Shown here piece after piece: positions 1-10,313 of a DNA stretch of 64,000 nt (positions are counted from its first letter, which is position 1; each line of letters begins with the position of its first letter). The notes under the pieces were generated by a model, which saw only the letters and a list, made by a program, of their open reading frames with translations, had not been told where the DNA came from and made no database searches. Location: contig NZ_MKUD01000031.1 in assembly GCF_001898575.1 (NCBI RefSeq), positions 1,035 through 65,034 of the forward strand, in the 5' to 3' direction. The position numbers and the translations under genes were made by a program. Origin of the DNA: Spirosoma sp. 48-14 (lineage in GTDB: Bacteria; Bacteroidota; Bacteroidia; Cytophagales; Spirosomataceae).

Positions 1-1925
1 GACCAGCCAACGGTAGGTATTAGCTCTCCAGCCAATAACGGTACGGCAACCACCAGCCCAACGGTTTCAGGTACAGCAACGCCCGGCAGTGTAGTAACGC
101 TGACCGGACCGGGTAACCAGACCCTGTGTACGACCACGGCTTCGGCTTCGGGTACCTATAGTTGTCCGGTAAGTGTACCGGCAGGCCCCAACAGCATCAC
201 AGCGGTGGCATGTAACGTGGGTGGCTGTTCAACGCCGACAGTAAGCAACTTCACGGCGGTGGGTCCGCCCAGTCTGACGGTCGTGCAACCACCAACCGGA
301 GGCACTACTCAGCCAATTACGGGTACGGCGACGCCAGGTAGTACGGTAGCTATCACGGGCCCAGGGAACACCACTTTGTGTACGACCACGGCATCAGCCT
401 CGGGCACCTTCAGTTGTCCGGTGAGCATACCGACGGGTGTTACGCCTTTGACGGTGACAGCCTCGGGGCCGGGTGGTACCACGACGGTGCCCATAACCGT
501 AACCGCGACGCTGGCAACGCCCTGTACGCCACCTATTCCTGGGCAGGTTATTGCGGCTGCGACTAGTCCGCTTGTCGTCAATAGCAGTACGAACTCCTTT
601 AGCTACATTAGTGGTAATAGTGGAACGAGCACAAGGTGGTTCATTGTACCGTCAACAACGGCATCACCCAATAGTGGTACAGGAACGGTAACCGGAAACA
701 TAACCTTCCTGAATGCTGGCTGGTATCAGGTGATTTTTGAAGAGACCAATAGTAATCAACCTGTAGGCTGTTCTATACCCGGTACTGTCCAATCATCACT
801 GGATGTTTATATAAGCCCACCAGTTGTACCGTGTGCAAGTCCAAGTTCGAGTACGGTATTGGTAACGCCATCGAACGGGGCTGTGGCCATTGGAGGAACC
901 GCTAGTTTCTCGTTGACAGGAGGGCAGCCTTACCAAAACGTACAGTGGCAGATAGTACCCAGCACGGGAGCTACGCCCCTTGTCGGAACGGGTAGTACGG
1001 CTACTGTGACCTTCAGTCAGCAGGGGTTGTACCGGATCGTCTTTACGTTGACCAACGCAGGTGATTTAACCTGTATACCGGTACAAAGCGTTAGCTCGGC
1101 GTTAGTGGCGGTTGGCTTAAATCCCTGTGCGACGCCATCACCCATTACGATCGTCAATACGACGTCTTCGTCGGGAACTGCCGCTGCTGGAACAACGCAG
1201 ACGTTCCAGGCTGTGGGTGGAATTCCTGGACAACTGGCCTGGAAAGTATATCCAACAACCGGCGTATCCAGTGTGAGTGGTATAGGTGGTACAGCGACAA
1301 TCACGTTCTCACAAGCGGGTAATTATGTCGTTACCTTCCTGTCTGTCAATAGTTCGCTGCCGCTGGGATGTACCATGCCAACCGGACTGGCAAGCAATCT
1401 TGGGATCACGATTGTTAACCAGCCTACGGTAGCCATCACCTCCCCAGCCAACAACGGTACGGCCACAACGACGCCGACGGTTTCAGGTACGGCGACACCG
1501 GGTAGTGTGGTGACGCTGACAGGTCCGGGTAACACCACCCTGTGTACCACAACAGCCAGCGCATCAGGTACGTATAGCTGCCAGGTGAGTGTACCGGCAG
1601 GTCCTTCCAGCATCACGGCTGTAGCTTGTAACACAGGCGGCTGTTCGACACCCGTAGTGAGCAACTTCACAGCGGTGGGTCCGCCTAGTTTGACGGTAGT
1701 TCAACCACCAGCCGGGTCTACCACGCAGCCGATTACGGGTACAGCGACACCGGGTAGTGTCATTGTGATCACCGGGCCGGGTAACACCACCCTGTGTACG
1801 ACTACGGCCTCTGTGTCGGGTACTTTCAGTTGTCCGGTAACGGTTTCTACGGGCGTAACACCGGTAACGGTAACAGCCTCGGGGCCGGGTGGTACCAGCA
1901 GTGTTCCGTTGAGCCTGACGGCCAC
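1..1925 (+). repeat. Internal Ig-like repeats; about 500-bp block at 1-510 closely repeated at 1420-1925, with three related units between
   Basis: Both blocks encode near-identical SPANNGTATT(S/T)PTVSGTATPGSVVTLTGPGN.TLCTTTASASGTYSC...GPPSLTVVQPP runs. Confidence 0.8.
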
Positions 1926-3009
1926 GAATGCGCCTACAGTGATTATTGCTGGACCTCCTGGTGCTATTCTGACCAATAGCCCAACGGTTTCGGGGACAGC
2001 CACACCGGGTTCGCTGGTCACGATTGTTGGCCCGGGCAATACGACCTTGTGTACAACGACCGCTGCCGTGAACGGCAATTATGCCTGTACGGTGAATCTG
2101 CCAACGGGTCCGACTACCCTGACGGCTATTGCGACCAACGGCGGAGGAACGGGTACGGCAACGACAACCGTCACCGTGACGGGATTACTGGCCAGGGTTT
2201 ATTTGCAGGGCGCTCTGATCAATACCCCTGTTGCGGGCAGGATGCGGGATGACCTACGGGTTAAAAACCTGATTCCGACCACAGAACCCTATACGAGTCT
2301 GGGCTTTACCCAGATAGGTGGAGGGGGAGGAGAGGCCATCGCCAATCCATCGGGTGTCTTTGCGGTAACGGGTGCCAATGCTATTGTCGACTGGGTGCTT
2401 GTTGAACTTCGGGACGCCAATGCCCCTGCAACCATCGTTGCTACCCGATCCGCCCTGGTTCAGGCTGATGGCGACATTGTCAGCGTTGATGGAACCTCGC
2501 CCGTAACGTTTGGACAGGGTGTGACACAAGGCACTGCTTACTACGTGTCGGTACGCCACCGTAACCACCTGGGAGCGATGACCGCATCGCCGGTGTCAAC
2601 AACAGCCCCAACGGCACCAGTTGTTGACTTTACCAACGCAGGAACACCTGTTTATCAGTATCCAGTGGGGAATATACTTCGCTCAACGGCTCCGTTAGCG
2701 ACTCAGGATGGCTTGCCAGCCTTATGGGCCGGTAATACCCTCAAGGATAATCAAGTGATATTCCAGGGACCTAGTAACGATGTAGACCCGATCTTCTTCG
2801 ATGTATTGGGCGATCCAGGCAATACCGGCGGATTCAGTAATTACATCCGCAATAATGTCTATACGGTGAGTGATGTGGACATGAACGGTCGGGTAATCTT
2901 CCAGGGGCCATCCAATGAAGTGGATACCATCTTCTTCGAGATTATGACCCATCCCGATAACGTCGTCAATCAGTACGTCAACTTCATTATCCGTCAGCAG
3001 CTTCCCTAA
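1..3009 (+). CDS. Large secreted/surface repeat protein with bacterial Ig-like repeats, C-terminal dockerin/EF-hand-like tandem module; 5'-truncated by window start
   Basis: Frame 1 is open from base 1 (DQPTVGISSPANNGTATTSPTVSGTATPGSVV...), so the ATG at 205 is internal. Repeated TATPGSxVxITGPGNTTLCTTTASxSGT(F/Y)SC units; C-terminus VIFQGPSNDVDPIFF...DVDMNGRVIFQGPSNEVDTIFF. Confidence 0.85.
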   Translation, partial: DQPTVGISSPANNGTATTSPTVSGTATPGSVVTLTGPGNQTLCTTTASASGTYSCPVSVPAGPNSITAVACNVGGCSTPTVSNFTAVGPPSLTVVQPPTGGTTQPITGTATPGSTVAITGPGNTTLCTTTASASGTFSCPVSIPTGVTPLTVTASGPGGTTTVPITVTATLATPCTPPIPGQVIAAATSPLVVNSSTNSFSYISGNSGTSTRWFIVPSTTASPNSGTGTVTGNITFLNAGWYQVIFEETNSNQPVGCSIPGTVQSSLDVYISPPVVPCASPSSSTVLVTPSNGAVAIGGTASFSLTGGQPYQNVQWQIVPSTGATPLVGTGSTATVTFSQQGLYRIVFTLTNAGDLTCIPVQSVSSALVAVGLNPCATPSPITIVNTTSSSGTAAAGTTQTFQAVGGIPGQLAWKVYPTTGVSSVSGIGGTATITFSQAGNYVVTFLSVNSSLPLGCTMPTGLASNLGITIVNQPTVAITSPANNGTATTTPTVSGTATPGSVVTLTGPGNTTLCTTTASASGTYSCQVSVPAGPSSITAVACNTGGCSTPVVSNFTAVGPPSLTVVQPPAGSTTQPITGTATPGSVIVITGPGNTTLCTTTASVSGTFSCPVTVSTGVTPVTVTASGPGGTSSVPLSLTATNAPTVIIAGPPGAILTNSPTVSGTATPGSLVTIVGPGNTTLCTTTAAVNGNYACTVNLPTGPTTLTAIATNGGGTGTATTTVTVTGLLARVYLQGALINTPVAGRMRDDLRVKNLIPTTEPYTSLGFTQIGGGGGEAIANPSGVFAVTGANAIVDWVLVELRDANAPATIVATRSALVQADGDIVSVDGTSPVTFGQGVTQGTAYYVSVRHRNHLGAMTASPVSTTAPTAPVVDFTNAGTPVYQYPVGNILRSTAPLATQDGLPALWAGNTLKDNQVIFQGPSNDVDPIFFDVLGDPGNTGGFSNYIRNNVYTVSDVDMNGRVIFQGPSNEVDTIFFEIMTHPDNVVNQYVNFIIRQQLP

Positions 3010-3010
3010 T

Positions 3011-3042
3011 GTATGGCTTCCCAGAATTCTGGGAAGCCATAC
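3011..3042. terminator. Perfect 32-bp palindrome (16-bp arms, no spacer), probable terminator
   Basis: gtatggcttcccagaa|ttctgggaagccatac directly after the stop at 3007-3009. Confidence 0.7.
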
Positions 3043-3069
3043 CATATCTAGTATTAAGCCTATAAACCG

Positions 3070-6000
3070 ATGAAATACAGATATCTATACCTTTTCGCGC
3101 GGATGCTGCTTTGGGTAGTATTATGTCCGCTGAGTGTATTAGCCGCTACACCGGTCAAATTTAAAATTGATCGGGACGCCACCGGAACCTACCGGGTGTA
3201 CATGACCTCGACCACTTCGTATACGGGTACTCAGGCCCGCATTGCCACGGCCCAGGTGACGGTACGGGTACCGACGGGCACCTTTTCCAGCTTACCGCAG
3301 GGAACAGGCTCGCCAACGGTTACGGGTTATCAGAGTATGGGGTGGACCGCGTCTACCCGTGTAAATGCCCCCTCCGAAAATCCTGGGGTTGATTATATCT
3401 CCTTTGGCTTTAGCCAGTCGGCAACCCCTACGTTGTTTACGATTCCGGCGAACACGGATATACTGCTGTTTTCATTTTCGGATAACGGCAACTGTCCGGG
3501 ATCGATTCAGCTCTGGTCATCGACCGATCCGTTTCAAGGGGTATCGACCAGCACAAATCCCGGGAACCAGATCACAATTCTGGGGAATGGGGGGGATGCC
3601 TACGGCGGGAACTATGGGAGTGCAACAACCTGTGGCGCCCCAGACCTGGTATCCAGCGTGGGGCCTGTTCCGACCCTAACGGCCGGGCAGACGTCTAGCC
3701 TTCCCGTTAGCCTGAGCAATATCGGTACAGCGCCAGCAACAGGGCCCATCAGCTTTGTGACGGTGTTGCCTACGGGTATCAGCTCGCCGTCCAGCTTTTC
3801 CAGCAACGGCTTTGGCTGCACAACCAGTGGGCAGACTGTAAGCTGTAGTAATCCGAATACGCTGGGTGCCGGTAGTCAGATTGGTTTTGTGATTCCCATC
3901 ACGCCGAGTACCAATGCCGTTGGGACAACCCCCGTTTTTTCGGGTACCGTGTCAACCCCTACGGTCGAGAGCAATACCACCAATAACACGGCTCCACCCG
4001 TATCGGCCCCTTCGCCCGTTCAGCAGGTATCGCCAGGCTGCGTAGCAACGGACTGTAATACGGGCGTTCGCTACGGCTTAAAGTTAGGGGCCGATGGTAT
4101 TACCTACACCGTCTATATGAAGTCGGCTACGGCATATTCCGGTGCGCAGGCCCGCATTGCTACGGCTCAGGTAACGGTTAATCTGCCAGCTGGTACGCAA
4201 ATTACCAACCTGCAAAACTTACAGGTTGGTATGAGTTGGGTAATGAATGCCCGGGTAAATACCCCCGCTGAAGCAACGAGCCGTGATTATGCCTCGTTTG
4301 GGTATAGCCAGAGCGCCAGCCCAAGTTTGTTTCCGATCGGATCGAATGTCGAAATTCCACTCTTCAGTTTTCAGCGGGTTGGGGCCTGTACAGGTGCCAT
4401 CAGTTTGTGGAATACAACGGACCCCTTCCAGGGCGTATCGACAACCACGAATCCCGGTAACCAGATGACCATTCTGGGCAATGGCGTTGCCAATGCCTGG
4501 ATGTGCAACTATACCTGCCCGGTTGTTTGCCCGGCCCCAGTACTCAGTCTGGTCAAGCAGGCTCCGGCCAGTATCACCCAGAATACACCGTTCAGCTATA
4601 CATTCACGGTGTCCAATAGCGGAAATCTGGCAACCAGTGGGCCTATCACCGTGTCGGACGTACTACCGGCTGGCCTTCAGTTTGTAACGGGTGGCGGGAA
4701 TGGCTGGACCTGTTCGGCAGCTGGCCAGTCGGTTAACTGTACGAGTTCCGTACCCATTGCGGCAAGCGCCAGCAGTAGTTTTTTACTAACGGTAAACCCG
4801 ACATTAGCTGGCACGGTCCTCAATAATGCGACAGTGAGTGGAGGGGGTTCAACTACAGTAACCCCATCGCAGCCCTGTGCCGTATGCCCACCTGGTTCAA
4901 CAACGGCCATTGTCAACCTTCAGCCATCCGACCTGGCGTTGTCGATCAATCAGCCGGGAACCTTGATTGCCGGGCAGGCAAGTCCATTGACGCTTAACCT
5001 GACCAATATACTGGCAGGGATCGCCAGTGGTCCCCAGACCATCACGTTAACCCTGCCAACCGGAGTTAGTGCGCCTTCGACCTTTACGGCTACAGGGGGC
5101 TGGGGCTGTTCAACGACAGGCCAGAAGGTCGTTTGTAGTACAGCAACCAATCTGGTCAATGGACAAACGATAACGCTGACAGTCCCCGTAACGCCATCCA
5201 GCTCGGTTATCGGTACTACGCTTGTATTCAGCGCCACGGCGGCAGCGTCCAGTACGGAAACAAACCTGACCAACAATACCGCCACCATTACGACCTACAC
5301 GCCCGTTATTGGCAGCGATCTGGCCTTGACATTCGGCACCCTGCCCACGTTAGTGCCTGGTCAGAATGGCTATCTGCCCCTGATCATCACCAATGTTGGT
5401 CCGGCAACAGCGCCCGAAGCCCTAACCCTGGCCGTCACCTTGCCCGCTGGCATTTCCCTCAATCAGGCGGCTTTACCGGCAGGCTGGTCGCTCGTGAGTA
5501 GTTCGAACGGGCCAAATGGGACCACCATCGTTACGCTGTTGAATGCAAACAGCGGATCACTGCCAAGTGGAAGTAGCCTGACGCTGAATCTCCCTATTTC
5601 CATTGGAGCCGGTACGTCGGGCACGGTCAATTTCCTGGCTACGGTAACCCCGGTAACTTCTGAAACGAATACGGCCAACAATACCGCCACAACATCGGCT
5701 ACGCTGGGATCGCCTGATTTACAGACCTCGATTAGCGGCCCAAGCCCGGCATTGGTCGTTGGACAATCGTCTACCATCACCGTTACGGTACAAAATGTAG
5801 GTAATGCGACCGCAACAGGTCCGATTACGACCCGGATTACCATTCCGGCAGGCTATGCCATCAACCAGGCAGCCATTCCCGCCGGATGGACGGTCCAGTC
5901 GATCACGACTAACCCGGATGGAAGTACAACGCTGACATTGGTTAATAGCGTCAGTTCGCTGGCACCGGGCCAGAGCATTGCCTTCAGCCTGGGGCTGACC

Positions 6001-9000
6001 CCAAGTCCTCAGGTAGCCAATGTGACAGGAGTTATTTCGGCAACAGCGATTCCCGTATCGGGAGAAACCAATACATCCAATAACGTAAGTAGCCTACAGG
6101 TCACACCCGTTGCGGCCAACATTGTAACCAACCTGACGCTGCCGACCCAATTTACGGCCGGGCAGCCGTCCAGTGCTACGATTACCTTCACCAACACGGG
6201 GACCAGTGGCTACACAGGACCGTTGACGGCTCAGATAACGCTGCCGAGTAGTGTGACGGTGGGCGCACTGCCTCCAGGCTGGACGTATACGAATCAAACG
6301 TTGAATGGGAATGGGACCATCACCTACACTATTACCAATCCGAATGTCAGTCTTCCAGTCGGTGGTAGTACAGTCGTTCTGTTGCCGCTAACCCCTGGAA
6401 GCGGTTTAATCGGTCAGCAATTGCCCGTGACGGTAATTACGCCGACGATTCCCTACATCCCAGGAACCGTTTCGACCAGTACACAGAGTAGCCCGGTGGT
6501 GGCTCCAGCGGCCCCCAATGTTATTGTCGTGATTGGGAACCCAACGCCACCGTTGTCGGTCGGTCAAATCTCGATTATTCCCATTACGTTCACCAACATC
6601 GGTAACGCGACAGCGAATGGCCCGATTAGTACAACCATTAGCTTGCCAGCGGGTGTTTCGATTGTCGCTGGTCAATTACCAGCCGGTTGGGTAATCAGTG
6701 GAACGACTTCCGGTCCCAATGGCAGTACGATCTATACGCTGACCAATCCGACGGCCTCAATACTCGCCAATGGAGGGCAGCTCGTGCTGAATCTGCCCGT
6801 CTTTACCAGCCAGCCAGCCGCCGGAACAACGCCCTCGATCGTGGTTATCATACAACCAGGAGGTCAGACGATACCGGGCTCCGCTACCAACGTATGTACG
6901 ACGATTACCGCGCCGAATATGGTGCTGACCGTTGGCCAGCCTACACCCGCCTTGGTGGTCGGGCAGACGTCTATCTTACCGGTTACTATCCAGAACATTG
7001 GCAATGGAGCGGCTTATGGTCCGCTGACCGCTCAGGTAACGCTTCCGGCTGGCGTTTCGCTCAATCAGAGCCAGTTAACGTTACCAGCTGGCTGGACGCT
7101 GACCAGCAATGTGCCCGGCCCAGGCGGAACAACGGTTCTTGTGTTCAGCAACGCGAATGCCTCTGGATTTGCGCCCGGTAGTTCGGTCGTTCTCAATCTG
7201 CCGATCACGCCAAACGCATCGACTGCCGGATTGACGATACCCTTTAGTGCCACCCTGTCGCCTGTTCTGGGCCAAACCACGGGCGCTACGCAGACAATCT
7301 ATGCGCCGGTACAAGCCGCTCCGGTTGCCGACCTGACCATTAGTGGGGGGCAGCCGCAGCCCAATCTGGTTGTGGGTCAAACCTCCGTTTTCCCGATAAC
7401 GATCCAGAACGTGGGCAATGCCGCAACGAGTGGCCCGATCTCCTTCCAGATGGGTTTACCGGCCGGGGCAACGATCAATACGGCTCAGTTACCCGTAGGC
7501 TGGACGATCCAGTCACAGGTGCCACAAGGGAATGGGACTGTTGTAACCCTAGTGAACTCAAGCCTGGTTTTGGTGCCGGGGCAAAGCACTACGGTCAATG
7601 TTCCAGTTATTCCAGCGGGCTCGCTGGCGAATGCGTTACTCACGATAGGGTTATACGTTAATCCGGCCACGGGCGAAACCAATCTGTCGAATAATTCAGC
7701 GACCATTGTTACAACCGTTCCCGTTCAGCCAGCACCCGCTCCTGATTTAGCCGTAACGATACCTTCGCAATCGTTTACTCTGGCGGTGGGGCAAGTCTCG
7801 AATGTCGCGTTTAACGTTACCAACATTGGGAATGGAGCCGCAACAGGTCCGTTAACCCTCCAGTTTTCGATGCCAACGGGCTTCAGCACCCAGCCGACAT
7901 TCTTCTCGACGGGGGGATGGGGATGTGCCAGCACAGGCAGTGTGGTATCCTGTACCAATGCGAGTGGTTTGGGCATAGGCGCATCGTCGGCCCTGATCGT
8001 TCCGGTACTTACAACGGCAACAGCGGGTGGTCTTATCAATCCGACATTTGCCATCACTGTTGCTCAGGCTACGGGTGAAACGGTGTTGTCCAACAACATT
8101 GGCACCATCAATTATGTGGGTACAGTTGTGGCTGCTGATCTGGCTATTAGCTTTCCAAGCCAGTCCTTCACCTTGACAGCCGGGCAGGTATCGTCGGTGT
8201 TGCTTCAGGTGTCTAATGTGAGCCCCTGGGCGTCGGCGCCGGGCCCACTATCGGTAACCCTGGCCATGCCCGCTAATTTCTCGACAGCTTCCAGTACGTT
8301 CACGACTAATGGCTGGACGTGTTCGTTAATCGGTACGGTTGTGGGTTGTACCACCTCGGCTAGTCTGACAGCCGGTGCATCGACTACCCTTGCCATTCCG
8401 GTTGTTCCCCTGGCGGCTGCCGTTGGCTATTCGAATCTGACGTTTGGCGCTGCCGTGGCCCCGGTACAGGGCGAAACCAACCTGGCGAATAACATAGCGT
8501 ATCTGAACTATGTGGGCAGTGTGCTGCCGGGAGGGGTTGTATTAGCGGTCAAAGCCCTGTTACAGGGAGCCTATGACCCGTCGACGGGACTCATGCAGGA
8601 TAAGTTAAGACAGAAAAACCTGATTCCATTGGCTCAGCCTTACGGAACCGTGGCAGGTGGTAATTCGGTCTATACATTTATCAATAGTGGCAACGAGACC
8701 ACCACTTCGGCTATCCTGTCGCTTACGGGTGCCAACGCCATTGTCGACTGGGTAATGGTTGAGCTTCGGAGTGCGGCCAACCCGCAAACGGTAGTGGCTA
8801 CCAAGCCAGCTCTCATTCAGCGGGATGGAGACATTGTAAGCTCTGTCGATGGTGTTTCGCCATTAACCTTGCCGAATCTGACAAGTGGGTCTTACTACGT
8901 GGTTGTACGACACCGGAATCACCTGGGTGTGATGTCGGCTCAGCCGATTGCCCTCTCCAACAGCGCTTCTACCGTCGACTTTACGAATATGGCGAACGTA

Positions 9001-9339
9001 TATAAGCGACCGGGTGCCGGCAACTATCCTGAATACATCCAGAATACGAAGGCGATGTTATGGGCTGGTAATACAGATGGCGATACACAGGTGATCTTCC
9101 AGGGACCCAATACCGATGTCGATCCAATCTTCTATCGGGTGATGGCCGATCCTGCCAATACGGGCTTTATCGCCAACTATATCGCGTCCGGCTATGATGT
9201 GACCGACGTCAATATGGATGGTACGACCATTTTCCAGGGACCAACCAATGAAGTAGACACTATTTTCTTCAATGTGGTCGGTCACCCAGACAATACAAAC
9301 CTATTAGCCAATTTCATTATTCAGCAACACTTGCCCTAA
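3070..9339 (+). CDS. Giant secreted protein: signal peptide, two copies of shared beta-rich N-terminal module, about ten CARDB/DUF11-like repeats, C-terminal dockerin/EF-hand-like tandem module
   Basis: 2089-aa ORF; N-terminal hydrophobic signal; repeated LVVGQxSxxxVTxxNxGNAxATGPxT units; C-terminus matches the preceding gene. Confidence 0.9.
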   Translation: MKYRYLYLFARMLLWVVLCPLSVLAATPVKFKIDRDATGTYRVYMTSTTSYTGTQARIATAQVTVRVPTGTFSSLPQGTGSPTVTGYQSMGWTASTRVNAPSENPGVDYISFGFSQSATPTLFTIPANTDILLFSFSDNGNCPGSIQLWSSTDPFQGVSTSTNPGNQITILGNGGDAYGGNYGSATTCGAPDLVSSVGPVPTLTAGQTSSLPVSLSNIGTAPATGPISFVTVLPTGISSPSSFSSNGFGCTTSGQTVSCSNPNTLGAGSQIGFVIPITPSTNAVGTTPVFSGTVSTPTVESNTTNNTAPPVSAPSPVQQVSPGCVATDCNTGVRYGLKLGADGITYTVYMKSATAYSGAQARIATAQVTVNLPAGTQITNLQNLQVGMSWVMNARVNTPAEATSRDYASFGYSQSASPSLFPIGSNVEIPLFSFQRVGACTGAISLWNTTDPFQGVSTTTNPGNQMTILGNGVANAWMCNYTCPVVCPAPVLSLVKQAPASITQNTPFSYTFTVSNSGNLATSGPITVSDVLPAGLQFVTGGGNGWTCSAAGQSVNCTSSVPIAASASSSFLLTVNPTLAGTVLNNATVSGGGSTTVTPSQPCAVCPPGSTTAIVNLQPSDLALSINQPGTLIAGQASPLTLNLTNILAGIASGPQTITLTLPTGVSAPSTFTATGGWGCSTTGQKVVCSTATNLVNGQTITLTVPVTPSSSVIGTTLVFSATAAASSTETNLTNNTATITTYTPVIGSDLALTFGTLPTLVPGQNGYLPLIITNVGPATAPEALTLAVTLPAGISLNQAALPAGWSLVSSSNGPNGTTIVTLLNANSGSLPSGSSLTLNLPISIGAGTSGTVNFLATVTPVTSETNTANNTATTSATLGSPDLQTSISGPSPALVVGQSSTITVTVQNVGNATATGPITTRITIPAGYAINQAAIPAGWTVQSITTNPDGSTTLTLVNSVSSLAPGQSIAFSLGLTPSPQVANVTGVISATAIPVSGETNTSNNVSSLQVTPVAANIVTNLTLPTQFTAGQPSSATITFTNTGTSGYTGPLTAQITLPSSVTVGALPPGWTYTNQTLNGNGTITYTITNPNVSLPVGGSTVVLLPLTPGSGLIGQQLPVTVITPTIPYIPGTVSTSTQSSPVVAPAAPNVIVVIGNPTPPLSVGQISIIPITFTNIGNATANGPISTTISLPAGVSIVAGQLPAGWVISGTTSGPNGSTIYTLTNPTASILANGGQLVLNLPVFTSQPAAGTTPSIVVIIQPGGQTIPGSATNVCTTITAPNMVLTVGQPTPALVVGQTSILPVTIQNIGNGAAYGPLTAQVTLPAGVSLNQSQLTLPAGWTLTSNVPGPGGTTVLVFSNANASGFAPGSSVVLNLPITPNASTAGLTIPFSATLSPVLGQTTGATQTIYAPVQAAPVADLTISGGQPQPNLVVGQTSVFPITIQNVGNAATSGPISFQMGLPAGATINTAQLPVGWTIQSQVPQGNGTVVTLVNSSLVLVPGQSTTVNVPVIPAGSLANALLTIGLYVNPATGETNLSNNSATIVTTVPVQPAPAPDLAVTIPSQSFTLAVGQVSNVAFNVTNIGNGAATGPLTLQFSMPTGFSTQPTFFSTGGWGCASTGSVVSCTNASGLGIGASSALIVPVLTTATAGGLINPTFAITVAQATGETVLSNNIGTINYVGTVVAADLAISFPSQSFTLTAGQVSSVLLQVSNVSPWASAPGPLSVTLAMPANFSTASSTFTTNGWTCSLIGTVVGCTTSASLTAGASTTLAIPVVPLAAAVGYSNLTFGAAVAPVQGETNLANNIAYLNYVGSVLPGGVVLAVKALLQGAYDPSTGLMQDKLRQKNLIPLAQPYGTVAGGNSVYTFINSGNETTTSAILSLTGANAIVDWVMVELRSAANPQTVVATKPALIQRDGDIVSSVDGVSPLTLPNLTSGSYYVVVRHRNHLGVMSAQPIALSNSASTVDFTNMANVYKRPGAGNYPEYIQNTKAMLWAGNTDGDTQVIFQGPNTDVDPIFYRVMADPANTGFIANYIASGYDVTDVNMDGTTIFQGPTNEVDTIFFNVVGHPDNTNLLANFIIQQHLP

Positions 9340-9347
9340 GGATCAGC

Positions 9348-9377
9348 CTGTTGGCTCCATTCAGGGGCCAACAGGCC
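9348..9377 (+). terminator. Hairpin terminator after giant repeat gene
   Basis: cctgttggct...ggccaacagg inverted repeat just after the stop codon. Confidence 0.55.
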
Positions 9378-9410
9378 TGACCTGAAACGGCAAATAACCA
9401 GCTTTTTATT

Positions 9411-10235
9411 ATGAAAATCCCTTTCAAAAAATTCGGATTCGTGCTGACGTTAGCCAGTGTTAGTCTGGTGGCTCAGGCACAGGTGAAATTTAAGTTAACC
9501 CGTACCGATGATGCGACCTACACGGTCAGTATGGTGCCTCAGCAAACGGTTCCCGACCGCCTGGCCATTACCGGCACCATGCAGGTCAGTATGAAAATCA
9601 AAGCATCGGAAGGTTTTGAATTAGGTGGTATAACTTCCCTACTCCCCAGTGTTGAATGGGATAAAGGAACGCTCATCAAAAGCCCGGAAGGCGCTCGTGA
9701 CTTCGATTATCTGTCTATTGCTCTGCAATCGATGGCGACACGGGGATTGGCTTACAAGGCAGATGAAGAAGTTGCCCTATTTTCCTTCCACAATGTCGGC
9801 AATCCGGTTTCGTCGATTCAGCTATTGGAGAACGATTCCGATCCACTGGTTAAATCCATTACCAATCGATTCAATGTCCAGAACCACATCAGTGTGCTTG
9901 GATTTGGCCAAAAGAACGCCTATACCGGCAATTTGGCGGACGACTCCCCAACCAGCCTGAAAATTGGCCTGCGACGCCTGTTTCCTAACCCAGCCAATAA
10001 TCAGGTAACTGTTCAGTGGTCGAATTTCATCAATGGATTTGAGGGGGAGGTAGAGCTGGCTATTGTTGATGCGGGTACTGGTCGGGTACAAACTCGCCAT
10101 AAAGCTTATATGAACGCCGGAAACAATGAAACCTCCATTCCTGTAGCCCAACTCCCGGAAGGACACTACCTCATTCAACTGGAGAAAGGTGGACGCCAGG
10201 TGGGGCAGGGACTTAAACTGCTAATCGCTCGCTAA
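9411..10235 (+). CDS. Secreted protein with shared N-terminal module and T9SS type A sorting domain
   Basis: Signal peptide; VKFKLTRTDDATYTVSM module; C-terminal LRRLFPNPANNQVTVQW...LPEGHYLIQLEKGGRQVGQGLKLLIAR. Confidence 0.85.
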   Translation: MKIPFKKFGFVLTLASVSLVAQAQVKFKLTRTDDATYTVSMVPQQTVPDRLAITGTMQVSMKIKASEGFELGGITSLLPSVEWDKGTLIKSPEGARDFDYLSIALQSMATRGLAYKADEEVALFSFHNVGNPVSSIQLLENDSDPLVKSITNRFNVQNHISVLGFGQKNAYTGNLADDSPTSLKIGLRRLFPNPANNQVTVQWSNFINGFEGEVELAIVDAGTGRVQTRHKAYMNAGNNETSIPVAQLPEGHYLIQLEKGGRQVGQGLKLLIAR

Positions 10236-10236
10236 A

Positions 10237-10273
10237 AACGATAAGGGAGACTGTCAAAGCCTCCCTTATCGTT
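10237..10273 (+). terminator. Hairpin terminator
   Basis: aacgataagggag...ctcccttatcgtt, 13-bp perfect stem. Confidence 0.65.
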
Positions 10274-10313
10274 CCAACTAGTTACCAATTCAGGTATAAA
10301 ATTTCAACGTATC

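Noticed and set aside
309-9285. Many long minus-strand ORFs opposite the repeat genes (e.g. 309-581, 1701-2078, 5463-5843, 7725-8057)
   Set aside because: They are antisense to well-supported repeat proteins, recur with repeat periodicity and lack protein-like features; codon-bias by-products.
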